Assembly (NCBI GenBank): GCA_016794285.1
Contig: JAEUKO010000001.1
Coordinates: 1-64,000 of the forward strand
Reading direction: 5' to 3'
DNA: 64,000 nt
DNA from: UBA1573 sp016794285
GTDB lineage: Bacteria; Pseudomonadota; Alphaproteobacteria; Micavibrionales; Micavibrionaceae
Part shown: positions 1-8,409 of the stretch, piece after piece
How the letters are laid out: every line of letters starts with the position of its first letter
Numbering within the stretch: the first letter of the stretch is position 1
Translations under genes and position numbers: made by a program
The notes under the pieces: generated by a model
What the model was told of the DNA's origin: nothing
The model's input: only the letters and a program-made list of their open reading frames with translations
Database searches by the model: none

Positions 1-34
1 CGGTGCTGGCGTCGTTGCTAAAATTATTAAGTAA
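1..34 (+). CDS. tuf: Elongation factor Tu, last ten codons (partial)
   Basis: Read from base 2, the first 33 bases encode GAGVVAKIIK followed by TAA. This matches the conserved end of EF-Tu (GxGVVxKI). The rest lies before the window. EF-Tu delivers aminoacyl-tRNA to the ribosome, and a tuf copy just before rpsJ is the normal alphaproteobacterial arrangement. The identity rests on ten residues plus position. Confidence 0.85.
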   Translation, partial: GAGVVAKIIK

Positions 35-54
35 GGGTTTTAAGGAAACGTAAC

Positions 55-375
55 ATGGACACGCAAACCATACGCATTCGCCTTCGGGCATTTGACCACC
101 GTGTGCTGGATAGTTCCACAAGTGAAATTGTGAACACAGCGCGGCGCACGGGAGCTCGGGTTCGTGGGCCAGTCCCGCTTCCGACTCGTATTGAACGGTT
201 TACGGTTTTGCGTTCACCGCATATTGACAAAAAGTCGATGGAACAGTTCGAAATGCGGACACATAAACGTGTGCTTGATATCATTGATCCAACGCCTCAA
301 ACGGTTGACGCGCTGATGAAATTGGATTTGGCCGCAGGTGTGGATGTTGAGATTAAAATTGGTCAAGCTGCTTAA
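55..375 (+). CDS. rpsJ: 30S ribosomal protein S10
   Basis: A 106-residue protein, full length for S10, which sits in the 30S head and also acts as NusE in antitermination. The N-terminal IRIRLRAFDH and the central RGPVPLPTR loop are diagnostic. It starts 20 bases after the tuf stop and is preceded by AAGGAAACGTAAC. It is the first gene of the S10 operon; no promoter is evident between tuf and rpsJ, so it probably reads through from tuf. Confidence 0.98.
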   Translation: MDTQTIRIRLRAFDHRVLDSSTSEIVNTARRTGARVRGPVPLPTRIERFTVLRSPHIDKKSMEQFEMRTHKRVLDIIDPTPQTVDALMKLDLAAGVDVEIKIGQAA

Positions 376-406
376 GTAGCGCGACAAAGTCGTTTTGGAG
401 AAAAAA

Positions 407-1129
407 ATGAGAAGCGGATTAATTGCACGGAAAGAAGGGATGACGCGGGTTTTTGGCGATGATGGTCGTCATATTCCTGTGACCGTTCTGAAGATTGATA
501 ATGTGCAGGTTGTGGATGTGCGCACCAAAGAACGCGACGGTTATCTCGCGGTTCAAATTGGGGCAGGACAAGCCAAGGCCAAAAACACCTCGAAAGCAAT
601 GCGTGGTCATTTTGCCAAAGGAAAAGTGGAGCCTAAAAGCAAAGTTGCTGAGTTTCTGGTTTCTCTAGAAAATATGCTTGAGCCTGGAGTTGAGCTGGGA
701 GCCAATCATTTTGTGGCGGGCCAGTTTGTTGATGTTCAAGCATCAACCATTGGTAAAGGTTTTGCGGGAGCCATGAAGCGCTGGAACTTCGGCGGTTTGC
801 GGGCAACGCACGGCGTATCTGTTTCTCACCGTTCCCACGGGGGTACTGGTGGTGGTGGGCAGGATCCTGGCCGTGTCTACAAAGGTAAAAAAATGGCAGG
901 CCACATGGGAACTGAAACAGTTACCACGCAAAACCTGAAAGTTGTTGCTGTTTATCCAGAGGACGGCTTGGTTTTGGTTAAAGGAGCTGTTCCTGGTAGT
1001 GTTAAATCATGGGTTATGGTGACGGATGCTGTCAAAAAAGCAGCTCCAGCAGATTTGCCAAAACCCGCAGGGTTCAAATCATCTGCTGGTGCGGCGGTTG
1101 CGGCTCCGGTTGAAGAAGTAAAGGAATAG
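407..1129 (+). CDS. rplC: 50S ribosomal protein L3
   Basis: A 240-residue L3, an early-assembling 50S protein near the peptidyl transferase centre. GLIARKEGMTRVF at the N-terminus and the glycine-rich HGGTGGGGQDPGRVYKGKKMAGHMG loop region (about 840-910) are typical. I chose ATG 407 because TTGGAG at 395-400 lies six bases before it; an in-frame TTG at 395 would be inside that ribosome-binding site. The last 30 residues form an Ala/Pro/Glu-rich tail beyond the bacterial core. Confidence 0.97.
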   Translation: MRSGLIARKEGMTRVFGDDGRHIPVTVLKIDNVQVVDVRTKERDGYLAVQIGAGQAKAKNTSKAMRGHFAKGKVEPKSKVAEFLVSLENMLEPGVELGANHFVAGQFVDVQASTIGKGFAGAMKRWNFGGLRATHGVSVSHRSHGGTGGGGQDPGRVYKGKKMAGHMGTETVTTQNLKVVAVYPEDGLVLVKGAVPGSVKSWVMVTDAVKKAAPADLPKPAGFKSSAGAAVAAPVEEVKE

Positions 1130-1138
1130 GGGATCGTT

Positions 1139-1771
1139 ATGAAGGTTGCGGTCAAGAATTTGCAAAACAAAGAAGTCGGCTCAATGGAGCTTGATGAGGC
1201 TGTTTTTGGTGTAGAAATTCGTCAAGATATTCTCCACCGGATGGTGCATTATCAACTCAACAAGCGTCGGGCAGGGACTCACAAGACAAAAGGAATTTCT
1301 GATGTCAGTGGGACAGGCAAAAAGCCTCACGCTCAAAAAGGGACGGGACGTTCTCGTTTGGGGTCTTCTCGTGCACCTCAATGTGTTGGTGGTGCGACGG
1401 TTTTTGGTCCTGTAGTTCGTTCTCATGCAACGGATCTTCCGAAAAAAGTTCGGGCGTTGGCTTTGAAAACAGCGCTTTCTGCAAAAGTTGCGAGCGGTCA
1501 GTTGATCGTTCTTGATGCCGAAGCTGTGACGGATGCTAAGACTAAAAAGATGTCGGAAACCCTGAAAAAAATGGGGATTTCTTCGGCTCTTGTGGTAGCA
1601 GGAAAAGAAGTTGATCGCAATTTTTCTCTTTCGACTCGGAACATTCCTGATATTGATGTTCTGCCGAGTGATGGTGCAAATGTTTACGACATTCTTCGTC
1701 GGGACACACTGGTCCTCACGAAGGAGGCAGTTGCTAATTTGACGGCTCGTCTTGTTGGGTCGGAAGCGTAA
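1139..1771 (+). CDS. rplD: 50S ribosomal protein L4
   Basis: A 210-residue L4, a primary rRNA binder whose loop lines the exit tunnel. The tunnel loop reads GTGKKPHAQKGTGRSRLGS, with the neighbouring GGATVFGP motif. It follows rplC by nine bases. In gammaproteobacteria L4 represses its own operon; no comparable leader can be examined here because rpsJ follows tuf closely. Confidence 0.98.
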   Translation: MKVAVKNLQNKEVGSMELDEAVFGVEIRQDILHRMVHYQLNKRRAGTHKTKGISDVSGTGKKPHAQKGTGRSRLGSSRAPQCVGGATVFGPVVRSHATDLPKKVRALALKTALSAKVASGQLIVLDAEAVTDAKTKKMSETLKKMGISSALVVAGKEVDRNFSLSTRNIPDIDVLPSDGANVYDILRRDTLVLTKEAVANLTARLVGSEA

Positions 1772-1783
1772 GGGAGAGTGAAG

Positions 1784-2104
1784 ATGGCAAAAGCAAAAGA
1801 AGCAGAAAAGCAAGTTTGCGAGGCGGCGTATTCGACTATTACGGCCCCAATTGTGACAGAAAAGTCTATGATGGGTTCGGCGCATGGTCAGGTAACGTTT
1901 CGTGTTCCGGTTGATGCAAGCAAGCCACAAATTAAATCGGCTGTAGAAGCTTTGTTCAAAGTTAAGGTGATGGCGGTGAATACCAGCATCACAAAGGGTA
2001 AGACCAAACGGTTTAAGGGCGTTATTGGCCGTCGTAACGATGTTAAGAAAGCAATCGTTACTTTGGCCGAAGGGCAAACAATCGATTTTGGTGCGGCCAT
2101 ATAG
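1784..2104 (+). CDS. rplW: 50S ribosomal protein L23
   Basis: A 106-residue L23, located at the tunnel exit where trigger factor and SRP dock. TITAPIVTEKSM and the basic loop GKTKRFKGVIGRRNDVKKA are the family signature. ATG 1784 is preferred over an in-frame GTG at 1778 because AGGGAG at 1771-1776 is correctly spaced from the ATG. The extra Ala/Lys/Glu-rich first 18 residues are common in alphaproteobacteria. Confidence 0.97.
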   Translation: MAKAKEAEKQVCEAAYSTITAPIVTEKSMMGSAHGQVTFRVPVDASKPQIKSAVEALFKVKVMAVNTSITKGKTKRFKGVIGRRNDVKKAIVTLAEGQTIDFGAAI

Positions 2105-2131
2105 GGAATTTAGGGAAAAGGATCATTTATC

Positions 2132-2947
2132 ATGGCATTGAAGACATTCAATCCGACTTCCCCGGGGCGGCGTCAGTTAATTATTACTGATCGTAGCCAG
2201 CTCTGGAAAGGGGAACCTGAGAAAACGCTCACCGAAGGGAAGCGCAAAACGGGTGGTCGTAACAATTCGGGTCGCATTACCTGCCGCTTTATCGGTGGTG
2301 GTCATAAGCAGCGTTATCGTTTGGTCGACTTCAAGCGGACAAAACTTGACATCGAAGCAACGGTTTTGCGTTTGGAATATGATCCAAACCGGACGGCTTT
2401 TATCGCTCTTATTGAGTATAAAGATGGTGAGAAGGCCTATATTCTTGCGCCACAACGCTTGAAAGAAGGCGACAAGGTTATCTCTGGTGAGAAGGTTGAC
2501 ATTAAAGTTGGAAACTCTCTTCCTTTGAAAAATATGCCAGTTGGGACCATCATTCATAATGTTGAGCTCAAGCCTGGTAAAGGTGGTCAGTTGGCGCGAG
2601 CAGGGGGAACTTATGCTCAGCTGGTTGGTCGTGACCAAGGTTATGCTCAAATTAAACTCTCTTCCGGCGAGTTACGCTTGGTGCGTGGGGAGTGTATTGC
2701 AACTGTTGGTGCGGTTTCTAATCCAGACCAGAAAAACATCAATGTTGGGAAGGCTGGGCGTAATCGTTGGTTAGGTCATCGTCCGACTCAACGTGGGATC
2801 TCTATGAACCCTGTTGATCACCCACTTGGTGGGCGGACAAATGGTGGGGTTCATTGGTGCAGCCCGACTGGTGTTCCGTCAAAAGGATACAAAACCCGCT
2901 CTAATAAAGCGACGGATAAGTATATTGTTCGTCGTCGTAAGAAATAA
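2132..2947 (+). CDS. rplB: 50S ribosomal protein L2
   Basis: A 271-residue L2, needed for subunit joining and peptidyl transfer. Visible motifs are GRNNSGRITCRFIGGGHK, the conserved GMNPVDHPLGG-type segment (here SMNPVDHPLGGR, around 2803) and the basic C-terminus IVRRRKK. The histidine of VDHP is the conserved one linked to peptidyl transferase function. Length is normal. Confidence 0.98.
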   Translation: MALKTFNPTSPGRRQLIITDRSQLWKGEPEKTLTEGKRKTGGRNNSGRITCRFIGGGHKQRYRLVDFKRTKLDIEATVLRLEYDPNRTAFIALIEYKDGEKAYILAPQRLKEGDKVISGEKVDIKVGNSLPLKNMPVGTIIHNVELKPGKGGQLARAGGTYAQLVGRDQGYAQIKLSSGELRLVRGECIATVGAVSNPDQKNINVGKAGRNRWLGHRPTQRGISMNPVDHPLGGRTNGGVHWCSPTGVPSKGYKTRSNKATDKYIVRRRKK

Positions 2948-2965
2948 GGTGAATTGAGGTAAATC

Positions 2966-3250
2966 ATGGCTCGTTCTGTCTGGAAAGGTCCCTTTGTTGA
3001 TGGTCACTTGCTTAATAAAGCAGAAGTGGTTCGTCAGTCTGGGAAAAATACGCCGATCAAAACTTGGTCGCGTCGCTCGACAATCTTACCGCAATTTGTC
3101 GGACTGACATTTGCCGTTCATAATGGGAATAAATTTATTCCTGTTTTGGTCACGGACAATATGATTGGCCATAAATTGGGTGAGTTTGCGCTGACTCGCA
3201 CCTATAAGGGTCACGGCGGCGATAAAAAAGCGGATAGCAAGAAGAAGTAG
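2966..3250 (+). CDS. rpsS: 30S ribosomal protein S19
   Basis: A 94-residue S19 from the 30S head, contacting S13 and the A-site tRNA region. ARSVWKGPFVDGHLL and IKTWSRRSTILPQFVG are diagnostic. It is preceded by GAGGTAAATC and follows rplB by 18 bases. The last residues form a Lys/Asp-rich tail. Confidence 0.98.
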   Translation: MARSVWKGPFVDGHLLNKAEVVRQSGKNTPIKTWSRRSTILPQFVGLTFAVHNGNKFIPVLVTDNMIGHKLGEFALTRTYKGHGGDKKADSKKK

Positions 3251-3260
3251 GATATAAATC

Positions 3261-3635
3261 ATGGGAAAGCCTAAAAACGAAAGACGAGTGGCCGATAACG
3301 AAGCTCGTGCCTTCTCAAAGTACATAGACTCCAGTCCCTACAAGCTGAACCTTGTGGCAGAGATGATTCGTGGGAAGCAAGCGGGTAAAGCTTTGGTTGA
3401 CCTCGACTTTTCTATGCGTCGGGTTGCACGTGAAGTGAAAAAGGTTTTGCAATCTGCTGTCGCTAATGCAGAGAACAACCACAGCCTTGATGTCGATCGC
3501 CTTTATGTGGCTGAAGCCACGGTCGGGAAGTCGGTTGTCATGAAGCGCTTTACAGCGCGGGCTCGTGGTCGTGCGGGGCGTATCGAAAAATTCTTCAGTA
3601 ACCTGACAATCGTTGTCAGAGAGAAAGCCGAATAG
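3261..3635 (+). CDS. rplV: 50S ribosomal protein L22
   Basis: A 124-residue L22. Its long beta hairpin reaches into the exit tunnel and is a site of macrolide-resistance mutations. It is recognised by SPYKLNLVAEMIRGK, then KVLQSAVANAENNH and the hairpin segment RFTARARGRAGRIEK. The gene begins ten bases after rpsS. The N-terminus is about ten residues longer than in E. coli. Confidence 0.98.
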   Translation: MGKPKNERRVADNEARAFSKYIDSSPYKLNLVAEMIRGKQAGKALVDLDFSMRRVAREVKKVLQSAVANAENNHSLDVDRLYVAEATVGKSVVMKRFTARARGRAGRIEKFFSNLTIVVREKAE

Positions 3636-3650
3636 AGTAGGAATAGGACG

Positions 3651-4340
3651 ATGGGTCAGAAGGTAAATTCAATTGGTATGCGTGTTGGTGTAAACCGCAC
3701 TTGGGATTCTCGCTGGTTTTCTGCGAAGGATTATGCGACCAAGCTCATTGAGGATTTGAAACTCAGAGAGTTTGTTACGGATAAACTGAAAGCAGCTGGG
3801 ATCAGCAAAGTGATTGTCGAACGGGCAGCCAAAAACACTCGGGTGACTGTTCATGCAGCTCGGCCAGGTGTCATTATTGGTAAAAAAGGGGCTGATATTG
3901 AGAAGCTCCGTAAGGACCTCTCGTCAAAATCTGGTGGTAGCGAAGTTTCTCTCAACATTGTTGAGATTCGCAAACCTGAAATCGATGCGCAGCTTGTGGC
4001 TGAAGGTATTGCTTTGCAACTTGAGCGTCGGGTTTCTTTCCGTCGGGCTATGAAACGGGCAGTTCAATCCGCTTTGCGTCTTGGGGCAAAAGGAATTCGC
4101 GTGAACGTCGCTGGCCGTTTGGCTGGAGCTGATATTGCTCGGACTGAATGGTATCGGGAAGGCCGCGTTCCTCTTCATACGCTTCGCGCAGATTTGGATT
4201 ATGGTTTTTATGAAGCGGATACAACGTACGGAATTATCGGAGTTAAAGTTTGGATCTATAAAGGCGATGTCCTTGAACATGATCCAATGGCTCGCGATAA
4301 ACGCATGGCGGATTCCGTTGGTGCAACAAAAAGAGATTAG
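3651..4340 (+). CDS. rpsC: 30S ribosomal protein S3
   Basis: A 229-residue S3, part of the mRNA entry helicase site. MGQKVNSIGMRVG opens the protein. The KH domain GxxG-type loop is in RPGVIIGKKGADIEKLR, and the C-terminal domain carries AEGIALQLERRVSFRRAMK. Length and order are as expected. The stop is 25 bases before rplP. Confidence 0.98.
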   Translation: MGQKVNSIGMRVGVNRTWDSRWFSAKDYATKLIEDLKLREFVTDKLKAAGISKVIVERAAKNTRVTVHAARPGVIIGKKGADIEKLRKDLSSKSGGSEVSLNIVEIRKPEIDAQLVAEGIALQLERRVSFRRAMKRAVQSALRLGAKGIRVNVAGRLAGADIARTEWYREGRVPLHTLRADLDYGFYEADTTYGIIGVKVWIYKGDVLEHDPMARDKRMADSVGATKRD

Positions 4341-4365
4341 TAAACAGGTTTAGTGGAGCAATCAG

Positions 4366-4779
4366 ATGCTGCAACCAAAAAAGACAAAATACCGCAAGGC
4401 TCATAAGGGCCGGATGCATGGGGCCGCTAAAGGTGGGAGTGATCTCGACTTTGGATCTTTCGGCTTGAAAGCAATGGAACCAGAACGGATTACGGCTCGC
4501 CAGATCGAAGCAGCTCGTCGTGCGTTGACCCGCCACATCAAGCGGCAAGGGAAGGTCTGGATTCGGATCTTTCCGGATGTGCCTGTATCGAAAAAACCCT
4601 TGGAAGTTCGGATGGGTTCTGGTAAAGGTTCCCCCGAGTATTGGGTTTGTCGAGTAAAGCCTGGCCGCATCATGTTTGAAGTGGAAGGAATTGCTGAGAC
4701 ATTAGCTCGTGAAGCGTTTGAGCTAGCTGCGGCGAAACTCCCCATGAAAACAAAATTTGTGAAGCGTGTTGGCGAATAG
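4366..4779 (+). CDS. rplP: 50S ribosomal protein L16
   Basis: A 137-residue L16 that organises the A-site tRNA binding region of 23S rRNA. MLQPKKTKYRKAHKGRMHG and the KPLEVRMGSGKGSPEYWV stretch contain the conserved arginine hydroxylation-type segment RMGxGKG. GTGGAG lies about nine bases before the ATG. Confidence 0.98.
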   Translation: MLQPKKTKYRKAHKGRMHGAAKGGSDLDFGSFGLKAMEPERITARQIEAARRALTRHIKRQGKVWIRIFPDVPVSKKPLEVRMGSGKGSPEYWVCRVKPGRIMFEVEGIAETLAREAFELAAAKLPMKTKFVKRVGE

Positions 4780-4804
4780 CTGGCACGAGGGAATGGAGAT
4801 ATAA

Positions 4805-5032
4805 ATGGCAAAAGAGATTGCAAAGACCAAGGCTGATGATTTGAAAGGGAAAACCCCTGACGAGTTGAACGCCCTCTTGCTGGAATTGAGTAGAAAAAGA
4901 CTGAATATGCGGTTTCAAAAAGCTGGCGGTCAGTTAGAGAATACGTCTGAAATTCGTAAGATTCGTCGCACGATTGCGCGTGTTAAAACATTTTTGAGTG
5001 AGAAGGCGCAAGCCGGTAAGGCAACGAAATAG
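4805..5032 (+). CDS. rpmC: 50S ribosomal protein L29
   Basis: A 75-residue L29, an alpha-helical hairpin at the tunnel exit beside L23. LNALLLELSRKRLNMRFQKA and IRKIRRTIARVKT are the family motifs. It is ten or so residues longer than E. coli L29, the extra residues being at both ends. Confidence 0.97.
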   Translation: MAKEIAKTKADDLKGKTPDELNALLLELSRKRLNMRFQKAGGQLENTSEIRKIRRTIARVKTFLSEKAQAGKATK

Positions 5033-5060
5033 TTGTCGTTTAGGATGAGGAGTTAAAATT

Positions 5061-5393
5061 ATGCCGCGTCGTATTTTGCAAGGTCGAGTTGTTAGCGACA
5101 AAATGGACAAAACCGTAACGGTTTTGGTTGAGCGTCGCTTTATGCACCCGATCTATAAGAAGTATTTGAAGCAAAGTGATAAATTTTCTGCACATGACGA
5201 AAAAAATTCGTTTCGTGTTGGGGATATTGTTGCGATCGAAGAATGTCGCCCGTTGTCCAAAAACAAAAGCTGGACAGTGGTAACGGATCCGGCTTCGGTT
5301 AAACGTGACGAAATGGCTGACGTGGCGGCTCCGGCTGTTGAGGCTAAGGTTGCACCGAAAAAAGCGGCTCCGAAGAGCGTTAAGAAGAAGTAA
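5061..5393 (+). CDS. rpsQ: 30S ribosomal protein S17, with C-terminal tail
   Basis: A 110-residue S17 with an OB fold that binds 16S rRNA. MPRRILQGRVVSDKMDKT and IEECRPLSKNKSW are diagnostic. The core ends near residue 80. The remaining 30 residues are an Ala/Lys/Val-rich tail ending SVKKK, absent in E. coli S17 and similar in composition to the tails of L17 and L9 in this window. Confidence 0.97.
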   Translation: MPRRILQGRVVSDKMDKTVTVLVERRFMHPIYKKYLKQSDKFSAHDEKNSFRVGDIVAIEECRPLSKNKSWTVVTDPASVKRDEMADVAAPAVEAKVAPKKAAPKSVKKK

Positions 5394-5426
5394 GTTGAAT
5401 TTTTTAAGAATTTTGGGTGAAAAAAA

Positions 5427-5795
5427 ATGATCCAGATGCAGTCAAACCTCGATGTAGCCGACAACAGTGGTGCCCGCCGCGTTGCCTGCATCAAAGTGTT
5501 GGGTGGTTCCAAACGCTGCTTTGCGAATATTGGTGACGTGATTGTCGTCTCTATCAAGGACGCGATTCCGCGTGGCCGTGTCAAAAAAGGTGATGTTCAC
5601 CGTGCGGTCATTGTGCGGACGGCCAGTGGTCTGAAAAGATCGAATGGTGAGCAAATTCGCTTTGACTCTAATGCGGTTGTTTTGATTAACAAACAAGGCG
5701 AGCCGATTGGTACACGTATTTTTGGTCCGGTAACCCGCGAGCTTCGCGGGAAGGGATACATGAAAATTATTTCTTTGGCGTCTGAGGTGCTTTGA
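5427..5795 (+). CDS. rplN: 50S ribosomal protein L14
   Basis: A 122-residue L14, which bridges to the 30S subunit. MIQMQSNLDVADNSGARRV and GVTRELR-type ending (PVTRELRGKGYMKIISLA) are classic. It opens the block corresponding to the spc operon. Only one base separates its stop from the rplX start, suggesting translational coupling. Confidence 0.98.
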   Translation: MIQMQSNLDVADNSGARRVACIKVLGGSKRCFANIGDVIVVSIKDAIPRGRVKKGDVHRAVIVRTASGLKRSNGEQIRFDSNAVVLINKQGEPIGTRIFGPVTRELRGKGYMKIISLASEVL

Positions 5796-5796
5796 G

Positions 5797-6123
5797 ATGA
5801 CACAACCAAAATTGAAAATTAAAAAGGGCGATCAGGTCGTTGTCATTTCTGGCAAAGACAAGGGCAAAAAAGGTGAAGTCACTAAGGTGATTCCGGATGA
5901 TAGCCGCATTGTTGTTTCAGGCGTCAACCAGATGACCAAGCACGTCAAACCGACCAATACATCGGCGGGCGGTATTCAGAAAATTGATGCTCCAATTCAC
6001 GTATCGAACGTGGCATTGGCTGATCCTAAAACTGGAGCCGCAACCAGAGTGGGATTTAAGACTTTGGGTGACGGCAAGAAAGTCCGTGTAGCGAAGAAGT
6101 CTGGCGAGACAATTGCAGAGTAG
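5797..6123 (+). CDS. rplX: 50S ribosomal protein L24
   Basis: A 108-residue L24 that initiates 50S assembly. The KOW motif is visible as KKGDQVVVISGKDKGKKGEV, followed by GVNQMTKHVKP. Its start lies next to the rplN stop (TGAG ATG), so the two genes are probably translated together. Confidence 0.98.
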   Translation: MTQPKLKIKKGDQVVVISGKDKGKKGEVTKVIPDDSRIVVSGVNQMTKHVKPTNTSAGGIQKIDAPIHVSNVALADPKTGAATRVGFKTLGDGKKVRVAKKSGETIAE

Positions 6124-6134
6124 GAAATTGAACT

Positions 6135-6686
6135 ATGGCACAAGCAAAAACACGTTTTGAAACACGCTATGAAGGCGTTATCAAACCGGCTCTGAAAACA
6201 AAGTACCAGTACAAGAACGAGTTTCAAGTTCCTAAACTTGAGAAGATTGTCTTGAACATGGGCGTTGGTGAAGCAGCTCTGGACAAAAAACATATGGAGG
6301 CGGCTTTGCGTGACTTGACGCAAATTGCAGGTCAGAAACCGGTGGCAACCAAGGCTCATAAATCCAATGCTTCCTTCAAAATTCGTGAAGGGATGTTGAT
6401 CGGGGCCAAAGTAACCTTGCGTGGTAAGAGAATGTACGAATTTCTTGATCGCTTGGTGACGATTGCTTTGCCTCGTGTTCGTGATTTTCGTGGTATCAAC
6501 GGCAAGGCTTTTGATGGTCGCGGAAACTACGCTTTGGGTATCAAAGAACATGTTATTTTCCCTGAGATTAACTTTGAGAAAATCGAAGCTCCTCGTGGGA
6601 TGGATATTATCATCTGCACTTCGGCGAAAACCGACGAGGAAGCAAAAGAACTTCTGCGCGGCTTTGATATGCCGTTCAAGAACTAG
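6135..6686 (+). CDS. rplE: 50S ribosomal protein L5
   Basis: A 183-residue L5 binding 5S rRNA and P-site tRNA. Motifs are EKIVLNMGVGEA, QKPVATKAHKSNASFKIREG, and FPEINFEKIEAPRGMDI. Length is standard. It is followed after 23 bases by rpsN. Confidence 0.98.
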   Translation: MAQAKTRFETRYEGVIKPALKTKYQYKNEFQVPKLEKIVLNMGVGEAALDKKHMEAALRDLTQIAGQKPVATKAHKSNASFKIREGMLIGAKVTLRGKRMYEFLDRLVTIALPRVRDFRGINGKAFDGRGNYALGIKEHVIFPEINFEKIEAPRGMDIIICTSAKTDEEAKELLRGFDMPFKN

Positions 6687-6709
6687 AAACATAGGAAAGA
6701 GGACGAACG

Positions 6710-7015
6710 ATGGCTAAAGTCGCTTCAATTAATCGCAACGAAAAACGGCGCAAGCTGACCAAGCGCGATTTGACCAAACGGACCAAACTGAAGGAAGGGA
6801 TCATGAATCGTGATCTTCCGGTTGAGGAACGCTTTGCAATGACGCTGGAATTGGCTGCTATGCCACGCAACGGGGCCAAGGTTCGCGTGCGCAATCGTTG
6901 CGCCTTGACAGGTCGTCCGCGTTCCTATCACAGGAAATTTAGTATTTGTCGGATTGCACTGCGCAAGTTGGCCTCGGAAGGTCAATTGCCAGGTGTTGTG
7001 AAATCAAGCTGGTAG
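6710..7015 (+). CDS. rpsN: 30S ribosomal protein S14, zinc-independent form
   Basis: A 101-residue S14 of the long form without the CXXC zinc ribbon. MAKVASINRNEKRRKL and the C-terminal RCALTGRPRSYHRKF are typical. It sits in the standard slot between L5 and S8. GAGGACGACG ahead of the ATG is a plausible ribosome-binding site. Confidence 0.97.
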   Translation: MAKVASINRNEKRRKLTKRDLTKRTKLKEGIMNRDLPVEERFAMTLELAAMPRNGAKVRVRNRCALTGRPRSYHRKFSICRIALRKLASEGQLPGVVKSSW

Positions 7016-7026
7016 GAGATTAAAAT

Positions 7027-7425
7027 ATGTCTATGTGTGATCCGCTTGGAGATATGCTGACCAGAATTCGAAATGGTCAAATGGCAGGCCTCAAAGTCGT
7101 TGGTTGTCCAGCTTCTCAGTTGCGTGCAAATGTTTTGAAAGTTCTCAAAGAGTGTGGCTATATTCGTGATTTCAAGGAATCGCTGGCAGCTTCTGGCCAC
7201 AAAGAGCTTTCGATTGAATTAAAATATGATTCAGGTCAACCTGTTATTAAGAATTTGAGCCGTGTTTCAAAACCAGGTCGTCGTGTTTATGCGGGCGCAT
7301 CGAATATGCCTCGCTATTATAACGGGCTCGGGGTTGTGATTGTTTCGACACCAAAAGGTGTTTTGAGCGATCAACAAGCACGTGACGAAAATGTTGGTGG
7401 CGAAGTTTTGTGCCAAGTCTTCTAA
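7027..7425 (+). CDS. rpsH: 30S ribosomal protein S8
   Basis: A 132-residue S8, a primary 16S rRNA binder and, in E. coli, the spc operon repressor. DPLGDMLTRIRNGQ and the C-terminal VSTPKGVLSDQQAR are diagnostic. No S8-like operator was looked for beyond eye inspection. Confidence 0.98.
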   Translation: MSMCDPLGDMLTRIRNGQMAGLKVVGCPASQLRANVLKVLKECGYIRDFKESLAASGHKELSIELKYDSGQPVIKNLSRVSKPGRRVYAGASNMPRYYNGLGVVIVSTPKGVLSDQQARDENVGGEVLCQVF

Positions 7426-7462
7426 GACTAGACACAGATAATTTTTACGAGGAATAAAAAGA

Positions 7463-7996
7463 ATGTCTCGCATTGGAAAAAATCCGGTTGTTTTGCCTGA
7501 GGGTGTAACGGCTGAGGTCAAAGGACAAGATGTTAAGGTCAAAGGGCCGAAGGGCGAGATGTCCTTGGTGGTTCATCCTGCTGTTGAAGTAAAACTTGAC
7601 GGGTCTCATGTTGTGGTTGCTCCTCGGAATGAAGAGCGTCAAACGCGGGCTTTGTGGTCAACTATGCAGCGGCGGATCACCAATATGGTGATTGGGGTCA
7701 AGACAGGGTTTGAAAAAAACCTTGAAATTGAAGGTGTTGGGTATCGCTGCGCGATGCAGGGCAACGATTTGGTTCTTCAGCTTGGTTATAGCCATGAAAT
7801 CCGTTATGCGGTTCCTGTGGGAATTACCATTGCAGTGGACAAACAGACATCTGTCAAAATTGCCGGTGTTGATAAAGAAAAAGTCGGTCAGGTCGCTGCG
7901 GAAATTCGTGGTTACAGACCACCTGAGCCCTACAAAGGAAAAGGGGTTCGCTATGTTGGCGAATACATCCTGCGTAAAGAAGGCAAAAAGAAATAA
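7463..7996 (+). CDS. rplF: 50S ribosomal protein L6
   Basis: A 177-residue L6 near the GTPase-associated centre. MSRIGKNPVVLPEGV and the C-terminal IRGYRPPEPYKGKGVRY are classic. ACGAGGAATAAAAAGA precedes the ATG. Length is standard. Confidence 0.98.
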   Translation: MSRIGKNPVVLPEGVTAEVKGQDVKVKGPKGEMSLVVHPAVEVKLDGSHVVVAPRNEERQTRALWSTMQRRITNMVIGVKTGFEKNLEIEGVGYRCAMQGNDLVLQLGYSHEIRYAVPVGITIAVDKQTSVKIAGVDKEKVGQVAAEIRGYRPPEPYKGKGVRYVGEYILRKEGKKK

Positions 7997-8024
7997 TAAT
8001 TAGTAGCAAACGAGGAATCGGACT

Positions 8025-8384
8025 ATGCATCTTTCAGAAACAAATACTCAGCGGCGGGCTCGTCGCGTACGGGCCAAGCTCTCTCGGATTAACAAAGCTG
8101 GACTTCCCCGCTTGTCGGTTCATCGTACCAATAACCAGATCTATGCTCAGGTTATTGATGATGTCCGTGGTGTGACGGTTGCGGCAGCGTCGACTCTTGA
8201 TGCGGAGATTCGCAGCAAAAACGGAGCAAATATTGCGGCGGCAACAAAAGTTGGCAAACTGGTTGCGGATCGTGCTAAAAAAGCCGGTATCAGCAATGTG
8301 ATGTTTGATCGGGGAAGTTTCCTGTATCATGGTCGTATCAAGGCTTTGGCCGATGCGGCGCGTGAAGGTGGATTGGTATTCTAG
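8025..8384 (+). CDS. rplR: 50S ribosomal protein L18
   Basis: A 119-residue L18 which binds 5S rRNA with L5. LPRLSVHRTNNQIYAQVIDD and FDRGSFLYHGRIKALADAAR are conserved. ACGAGGAATCGG precedes the ATG. It ends 25 bases before rpsE. Confidence 0.98.
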   Translation: MHLSETNTQRRARRVRAKLSRINKAGLPRLSVHRTNNQIYAQVIDDVRGVTVAAASTLDAEIRSKNGANIAAATKVGKLVADRAKKAGISNVMFDRGSFLYHGRIKALADAAREGGLVF

Positions 8385-8409
8385 TAAACGAAGGAATGGT
8401 GAATAAAAA

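Noticed and set aside
1181..2077. Long open frame antisense to rplD and rplW
   Set aside because: It is a shadow of two certain ribosomal genes, with no similarity and no ribosome-binding site.
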